A DNA stretch of 64,000 nucleotides from NCBI RefSeq assembly GCF_014133895.1, contig NC_050730.1, forward strand, positions 496,001 through 560,000. The letters are read 5' to 3'. Origin of the DNA: Torulaspora globosa (lineage: Eukaryota; Ascomycota; Saccharomycetes; Saccharomycetales; Saccharomycetaceae). The notes under the pieces are model-generated. The model worked only from the letters and a program-made list of their open reading frames with translations, did not search any database and was not told the DNA's origin. Positions 24,637 to 33,887 of this stretch are shown here, one piece after another. Within the stretch, counting starts at the first letter, position 1; the number at the start of each line of letters is the position of its first letter. The position numbers and the translations under genes were made by a program.

Positions 24637-27600
24637 ATGGTCAAGAAGGCTATTGACTCGAGAGTACCCGCTTTGATAAGAAATGGGGCTCAAACCAAGC
24701 AGAGATCGTTTTTTATTATCATCGGTGACAGGGCTCGCAATCAGTTGCCTAACTTGCATTATCTGATGATGAGCGCTGATCTTAAGATGAACAAATCCGT
24801 CCTTTGGGCGTACAAGAAGAAGCTTTTGGGGTTCACGTCTCACCGAAAGAAACGAGAAGCCAAGATAAAGAAAGAGATTAAGAGAGGAACCAGAGAGGCA
24901 AATGATCAGGATCCATTCGAAAGCTTTATCTCGAATCAAAATATTAGATATGTCTACTACAAGGAGACAGAGAAGATTTTGGGTAACACCTACGGTATGT
25001 GTATTCTGCAAGATTTCGAAGCGCTGACGCCTAATTTGTTGGCACGGACTGTGGAAACCGTGGAAGGGGGTGGTATTGTAGTCATTTTACTCAAATCAAT
25101 GTCATCATTGAAACAACTATACACTATGACCATGGATGTTCACTCGAGATACCGTACTGAGGCCCACAACGACGTCGTTGCACGATTTAATGAGAGGTTT
25201 ATACTTTCACTAGGCTCTAATGAAAACTGTCTTGTGGTTGACGATGAGCTGAACGTACTACCTGTATCCGGTGCGAAGAATGTCGTGGCTTTGCCACCTA
25301 AGGAGGAAGATGATGTCAATCCAAAGACAGTTGAGCTGAATACGTTGAAGGAATCTTTGGAAGATGTACAACCAGCCGGATCGTTGGTCGCCCTGGCGAA
25401 GACGGTGAATCAAGCTCACGCCGTTTTATCTTTCATTGATGTTATTTCTGAAAAAACTCTGGACACCACGGTTGCGCTGACCGCTGGGAGAGGTAGAGGT
25501 AAATCAGCAGCGCTTGGAATTGCTATAGCGGCTGCTGTTTCTCACGGTTATTCTAACATTTTCGTAACATCTCCTTCGCCAGAGAACTTAAGGACACTAT
25601 TTGAATTCATATTCAGGGGCTTTGACGCTCTTGGGTATCAAGAGCATATCGATTACGATATAATTCAATCCACCAACCCAGATTTCAATAAAGCCATCGT
25701 TAGGGTCGACATCAAGAGAGATCACAGACAAACAATCCAATATATCATACCACAAGATCACCACGTACTGGGTCAGGCAGAACTGGTTGTCATTGATGAG
25801 GCTGCAGCAATTCCTCTTCAAATCGTTAAAGACCTGCTAGGTCCATATTTGATTTTCATGGCATCAACAATTAACGGTTATGAGGGTACTGGTAGATCAT
25901 TGTCGCTGAAATTGATACAACAGCTACGTACTCAGGCTAACTCAACCGGTCGTGAGGTGTCTCAAACTGAGGTGGTTTCAAGAGACAGCTCACAAAAAAA
26001 TACCACACGTAGTGCTGGGCGCCAGTTACGGGAAATCCTATTGGATGAGCCTATTCGTTATGCTCCAGGTGACCCAGTGGAGAAATGGCTAAATAAGCTT
26101 CTATGTCTGGATGTCACTCTCATAAAGAACTCAAGGTTCGCCGCCAGGGGTACTCCACACCCTTCGCAATGCAACTTGTTCATTGTGAATAGAGATACAT
26201 TGTTCTCTTATCATCCAGTCTCAGAATCTTTCCTCGAGAAAATGATGGCTCTATATGTGGCCTCGCATTATAAGAACTCTCCTAACGATCTACAGCTAAT
26301 GAGTGATGCACCAGCACATCAACTCTTTGTGCTATTGCCGCCAATCGACCCGAAGGATGGCGGTAGAGTTCCCGACCCTCTTTGTGTCATTCAAGTCGCC
26401 CTGGAGGGGGAGATATCCAAAGAGAATGTTAGAAACTCTCTTGCGCGTGGACACAGGGCAGGAGGGGATCTAATTCCTTGGTTGGTCTCTCAACAGTTCC
26501 AGGATGAGGAGTTTGCTGGAATGAGTGGTGCACGTATTGTTAGAATTGCTACAAACCCCGAATACTCCTCGATGGGGTACGGATCTCGCGCTATCCAGCT
26601 CTTGAGAGACTACTACGAAGGTAAATTCACCGACATGTCAGAGGACGTAAAGTCTAGGGATTTCTCGATCAAGAGGGTAAGCGATCGAGAATTAGAGAAG
26701 TCTAACCTATTGAAAGACGAAATCAAACTAAGGGACGCTAAAAGCTTGCCACCATTACTTTTGAAACTGTCTGAACAACCACCAACTTTTCTGCATTACC
26801 TGGGTGTCTCATATGGTTTAACACAGTCGCTGCTCAAGTTTTGGAGAAACAATAGGTTCGTGCCAGTTTACCTGCGTCAGACTGCAAACGATCTAACAGG
26901 TGAACATAGTTGTGTTATGCTTAATGTACTGGAAGGGAGAGATTCTAACTGGCTGGCGGAATTTGCGCAGGATTTCCACAAAAGGTTTTTGTCGCTACTT
27001 TCGTATGACTTTCGCAAGTTTACGTCTGTACATGCTTTGAGCGTCATCGAAAGCGCAAAGAAAGCTCAAGAATTATCCGCGACCGATTTTTCCACGAAGG
27101 AACTCACGAAAGAACAGCTGGATGACTTATTTTCACCTTTCGACCTGAAGAGACTCGATGGCTACGCCAATAATCTCCTAGATTACCATGTTATCGTTGA
27201 TATGCTTCCATGTCTTGCCTCGTTATTTTTTGCAGGCAAAATGGGCTCGTCTGTGAGCCTATCCAGCGTTCAAAGCGCTATCTTATTAGCAATCGGTTTG
27301 CAACACAAGGACATCGACAATATAAGCAAAGAACTGAATATTCCTGCTAATCAGGCAATCGCAATGTTTGCCAAGATCATGAGAAAAATATCAGTATACT
27401 TCCGCCAGCTGCAGAGAGATTCCATTGCTGAAACAATGCCTGCCACCAAGGACGATCAGGTGGCTGAAATGGACGGGGAAGAAATAAAGTCCTACGATGC
27501 TGCCAAGACGTTGGATCAGATGGATCAGGACCTCGAAGAAGCTGGCTCCGAAGCTATAGATGCCATGAGAGAGAAACAAAAAGAAATGATAAATTCCCTA

Positions 27601-27798
27601 AATCTGGATAAGTATGCCATCGATGAGAACAGTGAGGGATGGAAGGATTCACGCAAGAGTTTAGAAAAAGCTGCGAAATCGAACGGCGTTGTCAGCGTCA
27701 AGACAGGGAAAAAGAGAAAGACAGAGAGTGCTGAGAACATCTACAACGAAGAGATGAAATCTGTCAAGAAAGGGAAAAGTTCTAAGAAGCACAGGTAA
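24637..27798 (+). CDS. KRE33: RNA cytidine acetyltransferase Kre33 (NAT10 family)
   Basis: A 1053-residue nucleolar enzyme that acetylates cytidines in helices of 18S rRNA and, with Tan1, in tRNA-Ser and tRNA-Leu, using acetyl-CoA and ATP. Start chosen at the first ATG, 24637 (MVKKAIDSRVPALI), identical in style to S. cerevisiae (1056 residues). Domains in order: an N-terminal TmcA-like domain; a RecD-type helicase with Walker A GRGRGKSAA near residue 285 and the DEAA Walker B (VVIDEAAAIP) near 385; a GNAT acetyltransferase domain around 520-750 (MSGARIVRIATNPEYSSMGYG, shown in part: RIVRIATNPEYSSMGYG); an RNA-binding domain; and a Lys-rich nucleolar tail. RRPE/PAC sites fit ribosome-biogenesis regulation. 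Confidence 0.98.
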   Translation: MVKKAIDSRVPALIRNGAQTKQRSFFIIIGDRARNQLPNLHYLMMSADLKMNKSVLWAYKKKLLGFTSHRKKREAKIKKEIKRGTREANDQDPFESFISNQNIRYVYYKETEKILGNTYGMCILQDFEALTPNLLARTVETVEGGGIVVILLKSMSSLKQLYTMTMDVHSRYRTEAHNDVVARFNERFILSLGSNENCLVVDDELNVLPVSGAKNVVALPPKEEDDVNPKTVELNTLKESLEDVQPAGSLVALAKTVNQAHAVLSFIDVISEKTLDTTVALTAGRGRGKSAALGIAIAAAVSHGYSNIFVTSPSPENLRTLFEFIFRGFDALGYQEHIDYDIIQSTNPDFNKAIVRVDIKRDHRQTIQYIIPQDHHVLGQAELVVIDEAAAIPLQIVKDLLGPYLIFMASTINGYEGTGRSLSLKLIQQLRTQANSTGREVSQTEVVSRDSSQKNTTRSAGRQLREILLDEPIRYAPGDPVEKWLNKLLCLDVTLIKNSRFAARGTPHPSQCNLFIVNRDTLFSYHPVSESFLEKMMALYVASHYKNSPNDLQLMSDAPAHQLFVLLPPIDPKDGGRVPDPLCVIQVALEGEISKENVRNSLARGHRAGGDLIPWLVSQQFQDEEFAGMSGARIVRIATNPEYSSMGYGSRAIQLLRDYYEGKFTDMSEDVKSRDFSIKRVSDRELEKSNLLKDEIKLRDAKSLPPLLLKLSEQPPTFLHYLGVSYGLTQSLLKFWRNNRFVPVYLRQTANDLTGEHSCVMLNVLEGRDSNWLAEFAQDFHKRFLSLLSYDFRKFTSVHALSVIESAKKAQELSATDFSTKELTKEQLDDLFSPFDLKRLDGYANNLLDYHVIVDMLPCLASLFFAGKMGSSVSLSSVQSAILLAIGLQHKDIDNISKELNIPANQAIAMFAKIMRKISVYFRQLQRDSIAETMPATKDDQVAEMDGEEIKSYDAAKTLDQMDQDLEEAGSEAIDAMREKQKEMINSLNLDKYAIDENSEGWKDSRKSLEKAAKSNGVVSVKTGKKRKTESAENIYNEEMKSVKKGKSSKKHR

Positions 27799-28056
27799 TC
27801 GTACTGGCATAAAATGTATAGAGTAAATATTATACTTGTAATCAGAAGATGATATCGCCAGTTTATTCGATGCTGACGCTTGTTACCCAGCAAACTCTCT
27901 GTAATATCGCTTCTAACGACGTCAAATTTTTTCGAATAGAGAACTAGATGGGCCAAGTAAGTCGCAAAGCAGGTAAGGCTAGGCCAGCCTTTCCAGGTTG
28001 GCTATCTATCTAATCGATCTGTTGTATCGACATCTGATCTCACATATCTGCTAAAA

Positions 28057-28503
28057 ATGGTCGAACTAACCGAAATCATTGAAGAAAGTAACACATTCGA
28101 AGACCCTCAATTGCAGCCAGTGGATGATGTTGTTGGCGACGATTTGAAAGGTGCCGATTTGTCTGATGATGAATACGACAGCGAATTCGAAGATGATTAT
28201 GATGAAAACGAGACTTTTGTTGAGAGACTTGTGGCTTTAAAAGATATCATTCCACCAAAAAATAGACAATCAATCGCTAAACTTTTCAATGCGACCACCG
28301 TGTTCATGAGAAAGGCTTTTTCTAGGACCGGGTCGTTGACTTGGGCTATCACCACGTCTGCTTTACTACTTGGTGTGCCTTTGTCTTTGTCTATATTAGG
28401 CGAGCAGCAATTGATTGAAATGGAGAAGAATTTTGACCTACAAAAGGATGCTAATGATCTGTTATCGCAAGGTGATAGTGCAGCTGTTCCAGCCAGCGTC
28501 TGA
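28057..28503 (+). CDS. TOM22: Mitochondrial import receptor Tom22
   Basis: A 148-residue central receptor of the TOM complex in the outer mitochondrial membrane. The N-terminal cytosolic domain is strongly acidic (DDEYDSEFEDDYDENETF near 35-52) and binds presequences. A single membrane span lies near residues 96-117 (LTWAITTSALLLGVPLSLSI), with a short intermembrane-space tail. The segment FVERLVALKDIIPP before the span is conserved in fungi. Length is close to S. cerevisiae Tom22 (152). It follows KRE33 in the S. cerevisiae order. Confidence 0.97.
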   Translation: MVELTEIIEESNTFEDPQLQPVDDVVGDDLKGADLSDDEYDSEFEDDYDENETFVERLVALKDIIPPKNRQSIAKLFNATTVFMRKAFSRTGSLTWAITTSALLLGVPLSLSILGEQQLIEMEKNFDLQKDANDLLSQGDSAAVPASV

Positions 28504-28688
28504 TCATATGTAGACGGATGAAATTTGGAAACCGGGCGTGTCATCTGTTTTTCCATTTAACGAAATAGCTATACAGACATCCCATTGGCAGTCATTTGAG
28601 TCTAGTTGCTCCAGCATGCCTTAGGATCTGTATAAACTTGTATATATGTGTATGATTGATGGAAGACAAGTTTGGAGATTTGAAGCGT

Positions 28689-29946
28689 TCAAGCGACTTT
28701 GGGATGTTTGATGGACAAAGCGTAGATGTCCAAGTATGCAGTGAAGTCGTAAATGATATCGTTGACAAACATCAAGTGGATGCCAACTGAAAGTCCAAAT
28801 CCAAGCCAAACCAAAGCGGTCACAACAGCGTCGTTATTGTAACCCAGGAAACGGGTAGCAATGCTGTGGAAGATAATCTGGAAGAATGGTATGGCCATTG
28901 GAGGATTATCAACCGGGAACTTCTGCTTCGTCAAATGAGCGATAATGATACGACCAACAACGAAGGCCATCGTGAGACCTATAGACACGATAAAGGGAAA
29001 GCTCATAAACTTAGGCTCGATTAGGATCGCCAGGAAAACAGTGGCATAGTAAAAGAAGAATGGTGCGAGCCCGATCATTGCCTTCCACTGCTTTTGGCTG
29101 CAGTCAACGCCGTTCTCCTTTTTATAGTACTGCAGGACGTTTCGTCTCGCGGAAATGATGTTGAACAATAAACCTAATGCAGAGAATCCAATCATTAGAT
29201 CGAGTGTCTCAAACTTGAAAGTGTAGGTGCCAAAGTTAAAAGTCGCCAGTTCCGTGTGCCACACCTTTTGTGGCCCAAAGATGCCAGCTAAGATGAAAGT
29301 CGAACAAATGAGCAAGATTCCTTCGACGGGACCAGAGAACTCACTCAGAAACAGCATATGAGTGTGATATTCCTCCCAAGTGCTCAAGTAAAAATTGCAT
29401 AGGACTGCAAATTGACTGAAAATGAACAAATACGAGTAACCAATACCACTAGCCGAGCAAAATGGGAATAAGGAGAGCGTGGTGTTGAGAGAATCGATAC
29501 AGTGATCAAAAAGTTCCCCTAAAGGCCCCGATTGACCAGTTCTGCGCGCGTGCATACCATCGCACGCATCAAACGTCTGGTACAGGAATAAGCCTAAAGC
29601 GTAAGAGAAATATGTCCAACGTGGAGATTCCTCTGTCAAAGTAGGGTCATAATACAGAGTAGTAATCACATTAATGATGATGAAGCAAAAACCAGATAAA
29701 GTAACTACATTTGGAGCCATCCATAGAGGGAAGATCTTAGAGAATTTCCTCCAGAACGGCTTCAACAAATAATAGGACACTATGGAACGGTCATCACTCT
29801 GATATCTTCACAGACTCTCACCACGCAGCACGTGTCTCTAGCCGTTAGTCATCTGCTCATTCACAGCATCAATGCTGCAATGTCACATCCACATACTTGT
29901 AAGCCTTCAAGTTCTCGAGACTCTCATGTGGAACAAAATATCCCAT
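28689..29946 (-). CDS. Choline/ethanolamine phosphotransferase, spliced gene
   Basis: Integral ER/Golgi enzyme of the Kennedy pathway, joining diacylglycerol with CDP-choline or CDP-ethanolamine. The CDP-alcohol phosphotransferase motif is intact: DGMHARRTGQSGPLGELFDH followed by CID. Several membrane spans follow, and the C-terminus is ALSIKHPKVA. Exon 1 (29897-29946) codes MGYFVPHESLENLKAYK; exon 2 begins with YQSDDRS. Both agree with S. cerevisiae Cpt1 and Ept1, whose genes are also spliced here. The protein is 388 residues. S. cerevisiae has two whole-genome duplicates (YNL130C CPT1, YHR123W EPT1). This single gene sits among neighbours of both, so it probably does both reactions and neither symbol alone is right. 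Confidence 0.96.
29806..29896 (-). other. Intron of the CPT1/EPT1 gene
   Basis: A 91-base intron with donor GTATGT at 29896-29891, branch GACTAAC at 29850-29844 (one mismatch to TACTAAC) and acceptor AAG ending at 29806. The splice restores AAY-K-YQSDDRS, a conserved block. No CAG or TAG acceptor gives the conserved frame; a TAG only six bases past the branch is too close. Confidence 0.9.
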
Positions 29947-30096
29947 CCTGCGCAATTGCTCTTATCAAACACTTAAACACTCTTCAGAAAAGCTTTCTTC
30001 TTTAACGTCGATCTTCTAATATCAGCACAATATTTGCCAAGAAAAAAAATTTGTGTCATCGGATCTAACTAAGCAGCATTCAGTATACAGTGGCTC

Positions 30097-30762
30097 TTAC
30101 TGACAAGTACTCAGCATCTTGGAGACTACACTTAAAAGCTGTTCATTCTCACAAGCAGCAGCGACTCTTTCCTTGTCGTTTAACTGCTTGTTCACTTGGT
30201 TCTCGCTTTGGTGACTGCCCGCCTTCAGCAGTATAGTCACTCTGAACCGTTGCGGCAGAGCTCTGTCGAGTCTTACTCTGATTCCCAGTCCAATAAGGGT
30301 AGCCAGGGAGCAATGTGTGATCGTAGGAGTGATGTATACTATCACTTCGGCCATCTCATCTTTGTTGCCCGAATCACGAACTTCGATGTCCTCCAAATTG
30401 ACCACAGAGAGCTGGCCCAATGAGAGTGGATGTTCGGGATCAGATATATAGGCGATTAGATCGTAAATTTCTTGCGCATCGATGATATCTGCAGGCTCGT
30501 CGGACTCCTCTGTCGCCGTCTCACTGTCGTCCCATTCGGATTCCGGGGAGGTAAACTTGGAAAGAAGTCTGTCTAACAGTTCAGACTCTTGCAGAACCTG
30601 CGACTGGGGGCAATGGTCAATTTTCAGTAGAGCTTTCCTCCTTTGGAGCGCAGCTTCATCGCTGCCCTTGCCGGAAAAGCAAAGCTCTACGTCGTCCTCC
30701 TTCCTCCTAGGAAGCTCGTTCTTTTGCACAACAGTTGGATTCTCATTTATGAATTCTGACAT
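30097..30762 (-). CDS. CIA2: Cytosolic Fe-S assembly targeting factor Cia2 (MIP18 family)
   Basis: Component of the CIA targeting complex (Cia1-Cia2-Met18) that delivers Fe-S clusters to cytosolic and nuclear apoproteins. From the ATG at 30762 (MSEFINENPTVVQ) it is 221 residues; S. cerevisiae Cia2 has 231. The frame is open upstream, but the extension has no similarity. After an acidic, variable N-terminal half, the MIP18 domain starts near IDAQEIYDLIAYISDPEHPL and includes the reactive cysteine in PTITHCSLATLIGLGIRVRL. It is divergent from NRK1. Confidence 0.94.
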   Translation of the reverse strand: MSEFINENPTVVQKNELPRRKEDDVELCFSGKGSDEAALQRRKALLKIDHCPQSQVLQESELLDRLLSKFTSPESEWDDSETATEESDEPADIIDAQEIYDLIAYISDPEHPLSLGQLSVVNLEDIEVRDSGNKDEMAEVIVYITPTITHCSLATLIGLGIRVRLDRALPQRFRVTILLKAGSHQSENQVNKQLNDKERVAAACENEQLLSVVSKMLSTCQ

Positions 30763-30942
30763 CGTTTCTAAGCAAGTGATCGGATACCCTGCAAGCCTTC
30801 TTTGACTGGACAATTCAATGCTATACGTAAGCTTAGTAATTCGGTAGTTTTTTAACGGCTCACTATGTTTGATGAAAAGTGTTAGACAGCATACCAAGAG
30901 AAGACTCTTCGCAATAGAGTACGCTAGAAAGATTGCTAGACG

Positions 30943-31729
30943 ATGACTAGAAATGGGGTAGTCTTAATTGCCATTAGTGGCTGCTCGTCAAGTGGAAAAA
31001 CCGTACGTGCAAGTGGCAATTAAGCTTTTAAGCATTGGATTTACTAACGAACTTCCTCAGACGATTGCAAAATTTCTGACCCAATTGTTTCCTCAGAGTA
31101 TCCTCCTACATGAGGACGACTTCTACAAACATGATGAAGATGTGCCCTTGGACCCTAAGTACGGAATCAGAAATTGGGACTCCCCAGAGGCTCTAGATAT
31201 GAAGTCATTTGAGAAAGAACTGGACTTCATTAAGCAGACGGGCCAAATTTCGAAAGAACTTATCCATAATGACAACGTCGATAATATAGGGAAATTCGAT
31301 ATCGAACAGGATTTCTTAGCAAGCCTGAAGAAACAATGCGCTTCCCTTGCTCCAGCTTCGAAAATAGTCATAGTCGATGGCTTCATGATATACCACAATT
31401 CAGTGATAACATCTAAATTCGACGTCAAAATTCTGATCCGAGCTCCCTACGAAGTTTTAAAAAAGAGAAGAGCCGCTAGACCAGGCTACCAAACACTTGA
31501 TTCTTATTGGGTGGATCCGCCTTACTACTTTGATGAATTCGTATACAAGGCATACCGCGAGGCACACGCTCAATTGTTCATCAACAATGATGTAGAGGGG
31601 AAGATAGACAGATCCAAGGCAGATGGGATTATAGACTTCTTCAACGACGATGAGGTGTCTATAGAATCTGCCTTGAAATGGACGTCACAGAGAATTATAG
31701 ATTTTCTAAGCGGGTCTAGCTACGCTTAG
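30943..31729 (+). CDS. NRK1: Nicotinamide riboside kinase Nrk1, spliced gene
   Basis: P-loop kinase phosphorylating nicotinamide riboside to NMN in NAD+ salvage. Exon 1 (30943-31002) codes MTRNGVVLIAISGCSSSGKT; exon 2 (31061-31729) continues TIAKFLTQLFPQS. Together they rebuild the Walker A motif GCSSSGKTT found in S. cerevisiae Nrk1. The catalytic and substrate blocks LLHEDDFYKHD, NWDSPEALD, VIVDGFMIYH and GYQTLDSYWVDPPYYFDEF (shown in part: GYQTLDSYWVDPPYYF) follow. Total length is 242 residues (S. cerevisiae 240). Without splicing, exon 1 runs into a TAA after eight more codons. To my knowledge the S. cerevisiae gene (YNL129W) has no intron. Confidence 0.96.
31003..31060 (+). other. NRK1 intron splitting the P-loop codons
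   Basis: A 58-base intron with donor GTACGT, perfect TACTAAC at 31042-31048 and acceptor CAG ending at 31060, 12 bases after the branch. It falls between the two threonine codons of GKT-T in the Walker A motif (phase 0). Confidence 0.93.
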
Positions 31730-31835
31730 ATCTGTCGCGCCACAAAATAAAGTGACAGAAAATACTTAAGCAAGAATTATAATAACCCAGACTATAGAGC
31801 TTTAACAGAGCAGAACAGTCAAGTCTGCAGATTCG

Positions 31836-33053
31836 ATGACCAAAAAAATTTCCAAGGTAATTCCACGCAACATTCTCAGAGTTATCTATGCGAGTCCACT
31901 CAAAGGGCATAAACATGAAACAGACTTCACATTAGATCTTTCATACGTGACAGAGAGGATTATTGTATGCTCCTACCCGGTTTTGAAATTTCCGAAATTG
32001 ATGTACAGAAACAACTTGGAGGAACTGATTACGTTTCTCAATATGCATCATGGTGTAAGCAATTGGAAAATTTTCAATTTCAAAGCTGAAGTGGGCCGTT
32101 CAGACTATGCAGATGAAGAGGTGGCCGAGATAGCTAGTAAATTTTATCAGGGAGACTCAGCTAGGCTCGTCACTGATCTTAGTGACGAGCAGCCGGAGCA
32201 GCTTGTTTGCAGACATGGCTGGATGGATCACTGCCCACCGCCGTTTCTACTCCTTCAGAGGATTGTGGATGAGATGCACCAGCACTTGTCTCGCTCCCAA
32301 TCTGCCGTGGCAGTACTGCATTGCAGAGTAGGGAAGGGTCGTTCTGGAACGATTGCCATTGCTTATCTCATGAAGTACCTAGAGTGTCCGCTGCCGGAGG
32401 CACGAGATATATTCATGCATAACAGGTTCAAACGGGGAATTACTCGCGGGGTGGTTATTTCGTCGCAGTTGCGCTATCTGAGGTACCACGAGCTCTTTCT
32501 CTCCTACGATTTTGACCTAAGGAATAACTTTCTGCGTGACTGCGCAAACGCTCGGTTTAAATTGAAATCTATACATTTGGAGCAGCCCTCAGGTATCATC
32601 ATTTCTAACTATTGCGTTGCGTACATAAAGATTCAGAAATATAATGATGACAGAGACGGCCTGGTGGATCTGGCGAGCCTGGAGACCGATGATGACCTGC
32701 TTGGCCAGCCGATGGGAAAGGGACTCACCATGTGCCTACCATTAGACACGGATGCCAACGACATCCGTTTAGAATTCGGTATCACCTCAAAGACATCCCA
32801 CATGGTGAGCAGTCTCACCTCTTTAGCGTCGCGGTCTCATTGCTGGTTCAATCTCTATTGGGAGACGTTCAAGTGCAGCAATTATAATGGCGACATGGCG
32901 TATCTCTCTTTAGATGAGCTGCGTAACTATCAGAACGACGATCGCGCCTTTCATCTTCAATTGAAATGGAACGAGCTTGACGGCGCCATGGGCACCGCCA
33001 ACCGCGGATTAAAACTTTTTGAATCTTTGATTATTAAGTGGTCTTTGGCTTAA
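31836..33053 (+). CDS. TEP1: PTEN-like phosphatase Tep1
   Basis: A 405-residue homologue of the PTEN phosphoinositide phosphatase; S. cerevisiae Tep1 has 434 residues and a role linked to sporulation wall development. The active site HCRVGKGRSGT is at residues 162-172 with catalytic Cys163 and Arg169. The WPD-loop equivalent MDHCPPP holds Asp131. The two lysine-like positions of PTEN (HCKAGKGR) are Arg164 and Lys167 here, so the basic pocket is retained. A C-terminal C2-like region follows. The gene converges with LSM12, with 54 bases between stops. Confidence 0.95.
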   Translation: MTKKISKVIPRNILRVIYASPLKGHKHETDFTLDLSYVTERIIVCSYPVLKFPKLMYRNNLEELITFLNMHHGVSNWKIFNFKAEVGRSDYADEEVAEIASKFYQGDSARLVTDLSDEQPEQLVCRHGWMDHCPPPFLLLQRIVDEMHQHLSRSQSAVAVLHCRVGKGRSGTIAIAYLMKYLECPLPEARDIFMHNRFKRGITRGVVISSQLRYLRYHELFLSYDFDLRNNFLRDCANARFKLKSIHLEQPSGIIISNYCVAYIKIQKYNDDRDGLVDLASLETDDDLLGQPMGKGLTMCLPLDTDANDIRLEFGITSKTSHMVSSLTSLASRSHCWFNLYWETFKCSNYNGDMAYLSLDELRNYQNDDRAFHLQLKWNELDGAMGTANRGLKLFESLIIKWSLA

Positions 33054-33107
33054 ATAAGATGCTCTTTTGACAGCCGCCTTGCGCGCATATATATCAATCT
33101 ACATTAC

Positions 33108-33677
33108 TTATCCGCCTTTTCGGCCGTTGGTCTCGCTGGCATTCTCCAGCTTCTCCCAACCTCTCTCTATGATTTTTTGCACCAAAGCAGCAGACTGACT
33201 ATTGGTGCCACTGTGTGATCTGATATTCTCTACCTTGTACGGTGGCAGCACTTGCACATCGTCCAGCACAACAATGGCCTTGTCCACCCATCTCGTGTCA
33301 GAAACTGTCTTATAAAGTAGATCAAAAAAGAATTGCCCTTCCTCACTGACGCCCTTGCCAATCAAGACATTCGTCTTCTCCTTCTGGGCAATTTTCTTCT
33401 TCAATGCTTCGTCGATTCTCTGCACATCAATGTATGTTGGTTTGATATGTTGCCTCTTGAACACATTTGACGCGGGCTTCTCCCCGCTGACCTCAAGACT
33501 CTTGATGAAACTGCATTTTATTATCTTGAATGAAGGCTGCTGGTTCTTTTTGTTTGTTTGAAGCGTCAGAGTACTGTTTGATGAATTGAAAGAGTAAACC
33601 TTACCTTCGGTTACCTCGTCTAAAACATTGATCACTCTAACTTTGAATCCAAGAATGTTCTCTAAACTGACACTCAT
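33108..33677 (-). CDS. LSM12: Lsm12 protein
   Basis: A 189-residue protein with an N-terminal Lsm fold (about residues 5-70, SLENILGFKVRVINVLDEVT through IIKCSFIKSL) and a C-terminal anticodon-binding-like (AD) domain (RQHIKPTYIDVQRIDEALKK onward). S. cerevisiae Lsm12 has 187 residues, binds Pbp1 and Pbp4 and associates with ribosomes. It has a short Gly/Lys tail (NGRKGG). It comes from the chromosome VIII set (YHR121W) and sits between chromosome XIV genes TEP1 and FAR11. Confidence 0.96.
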   Translation of the reverse strand: MSVSLENILGFKVRVINVLDEVTEGKVYSFNSSNSTLTLQTNKKNQQPSFKIIKCSFIKSLEVSGEKPASNVFKRQHIKPTYIDVQRIDEALKKKIAQKEKTNVLIGKGVSEEGQFFFDLLYKTVSDTRWVDKAIVVLDDVQVLPPYKVENIRSHSGTNSQSAALVQKIIERGWEKLENASETNGRKGG

Positions 33678-33887
33678 AGATTCTCAAACTGGGTCGGAAC
33701 TCTTGCAATTCTTAGCGCTAGTTGTGTTCAGTCTTTGTTATATAGGGTTTTCAATGCGTTGTTCACCCGCGCAAAGGCCATGCTTTAATGATGAACCTTA
33801 CTATCAGCACAGAAACAGCTGGCCAGCCTAGCTTATCTAGTTAACGTGGCAGCTCGGCGCTTTGAGAGCTGGTCTTTGAGCTTTCCA

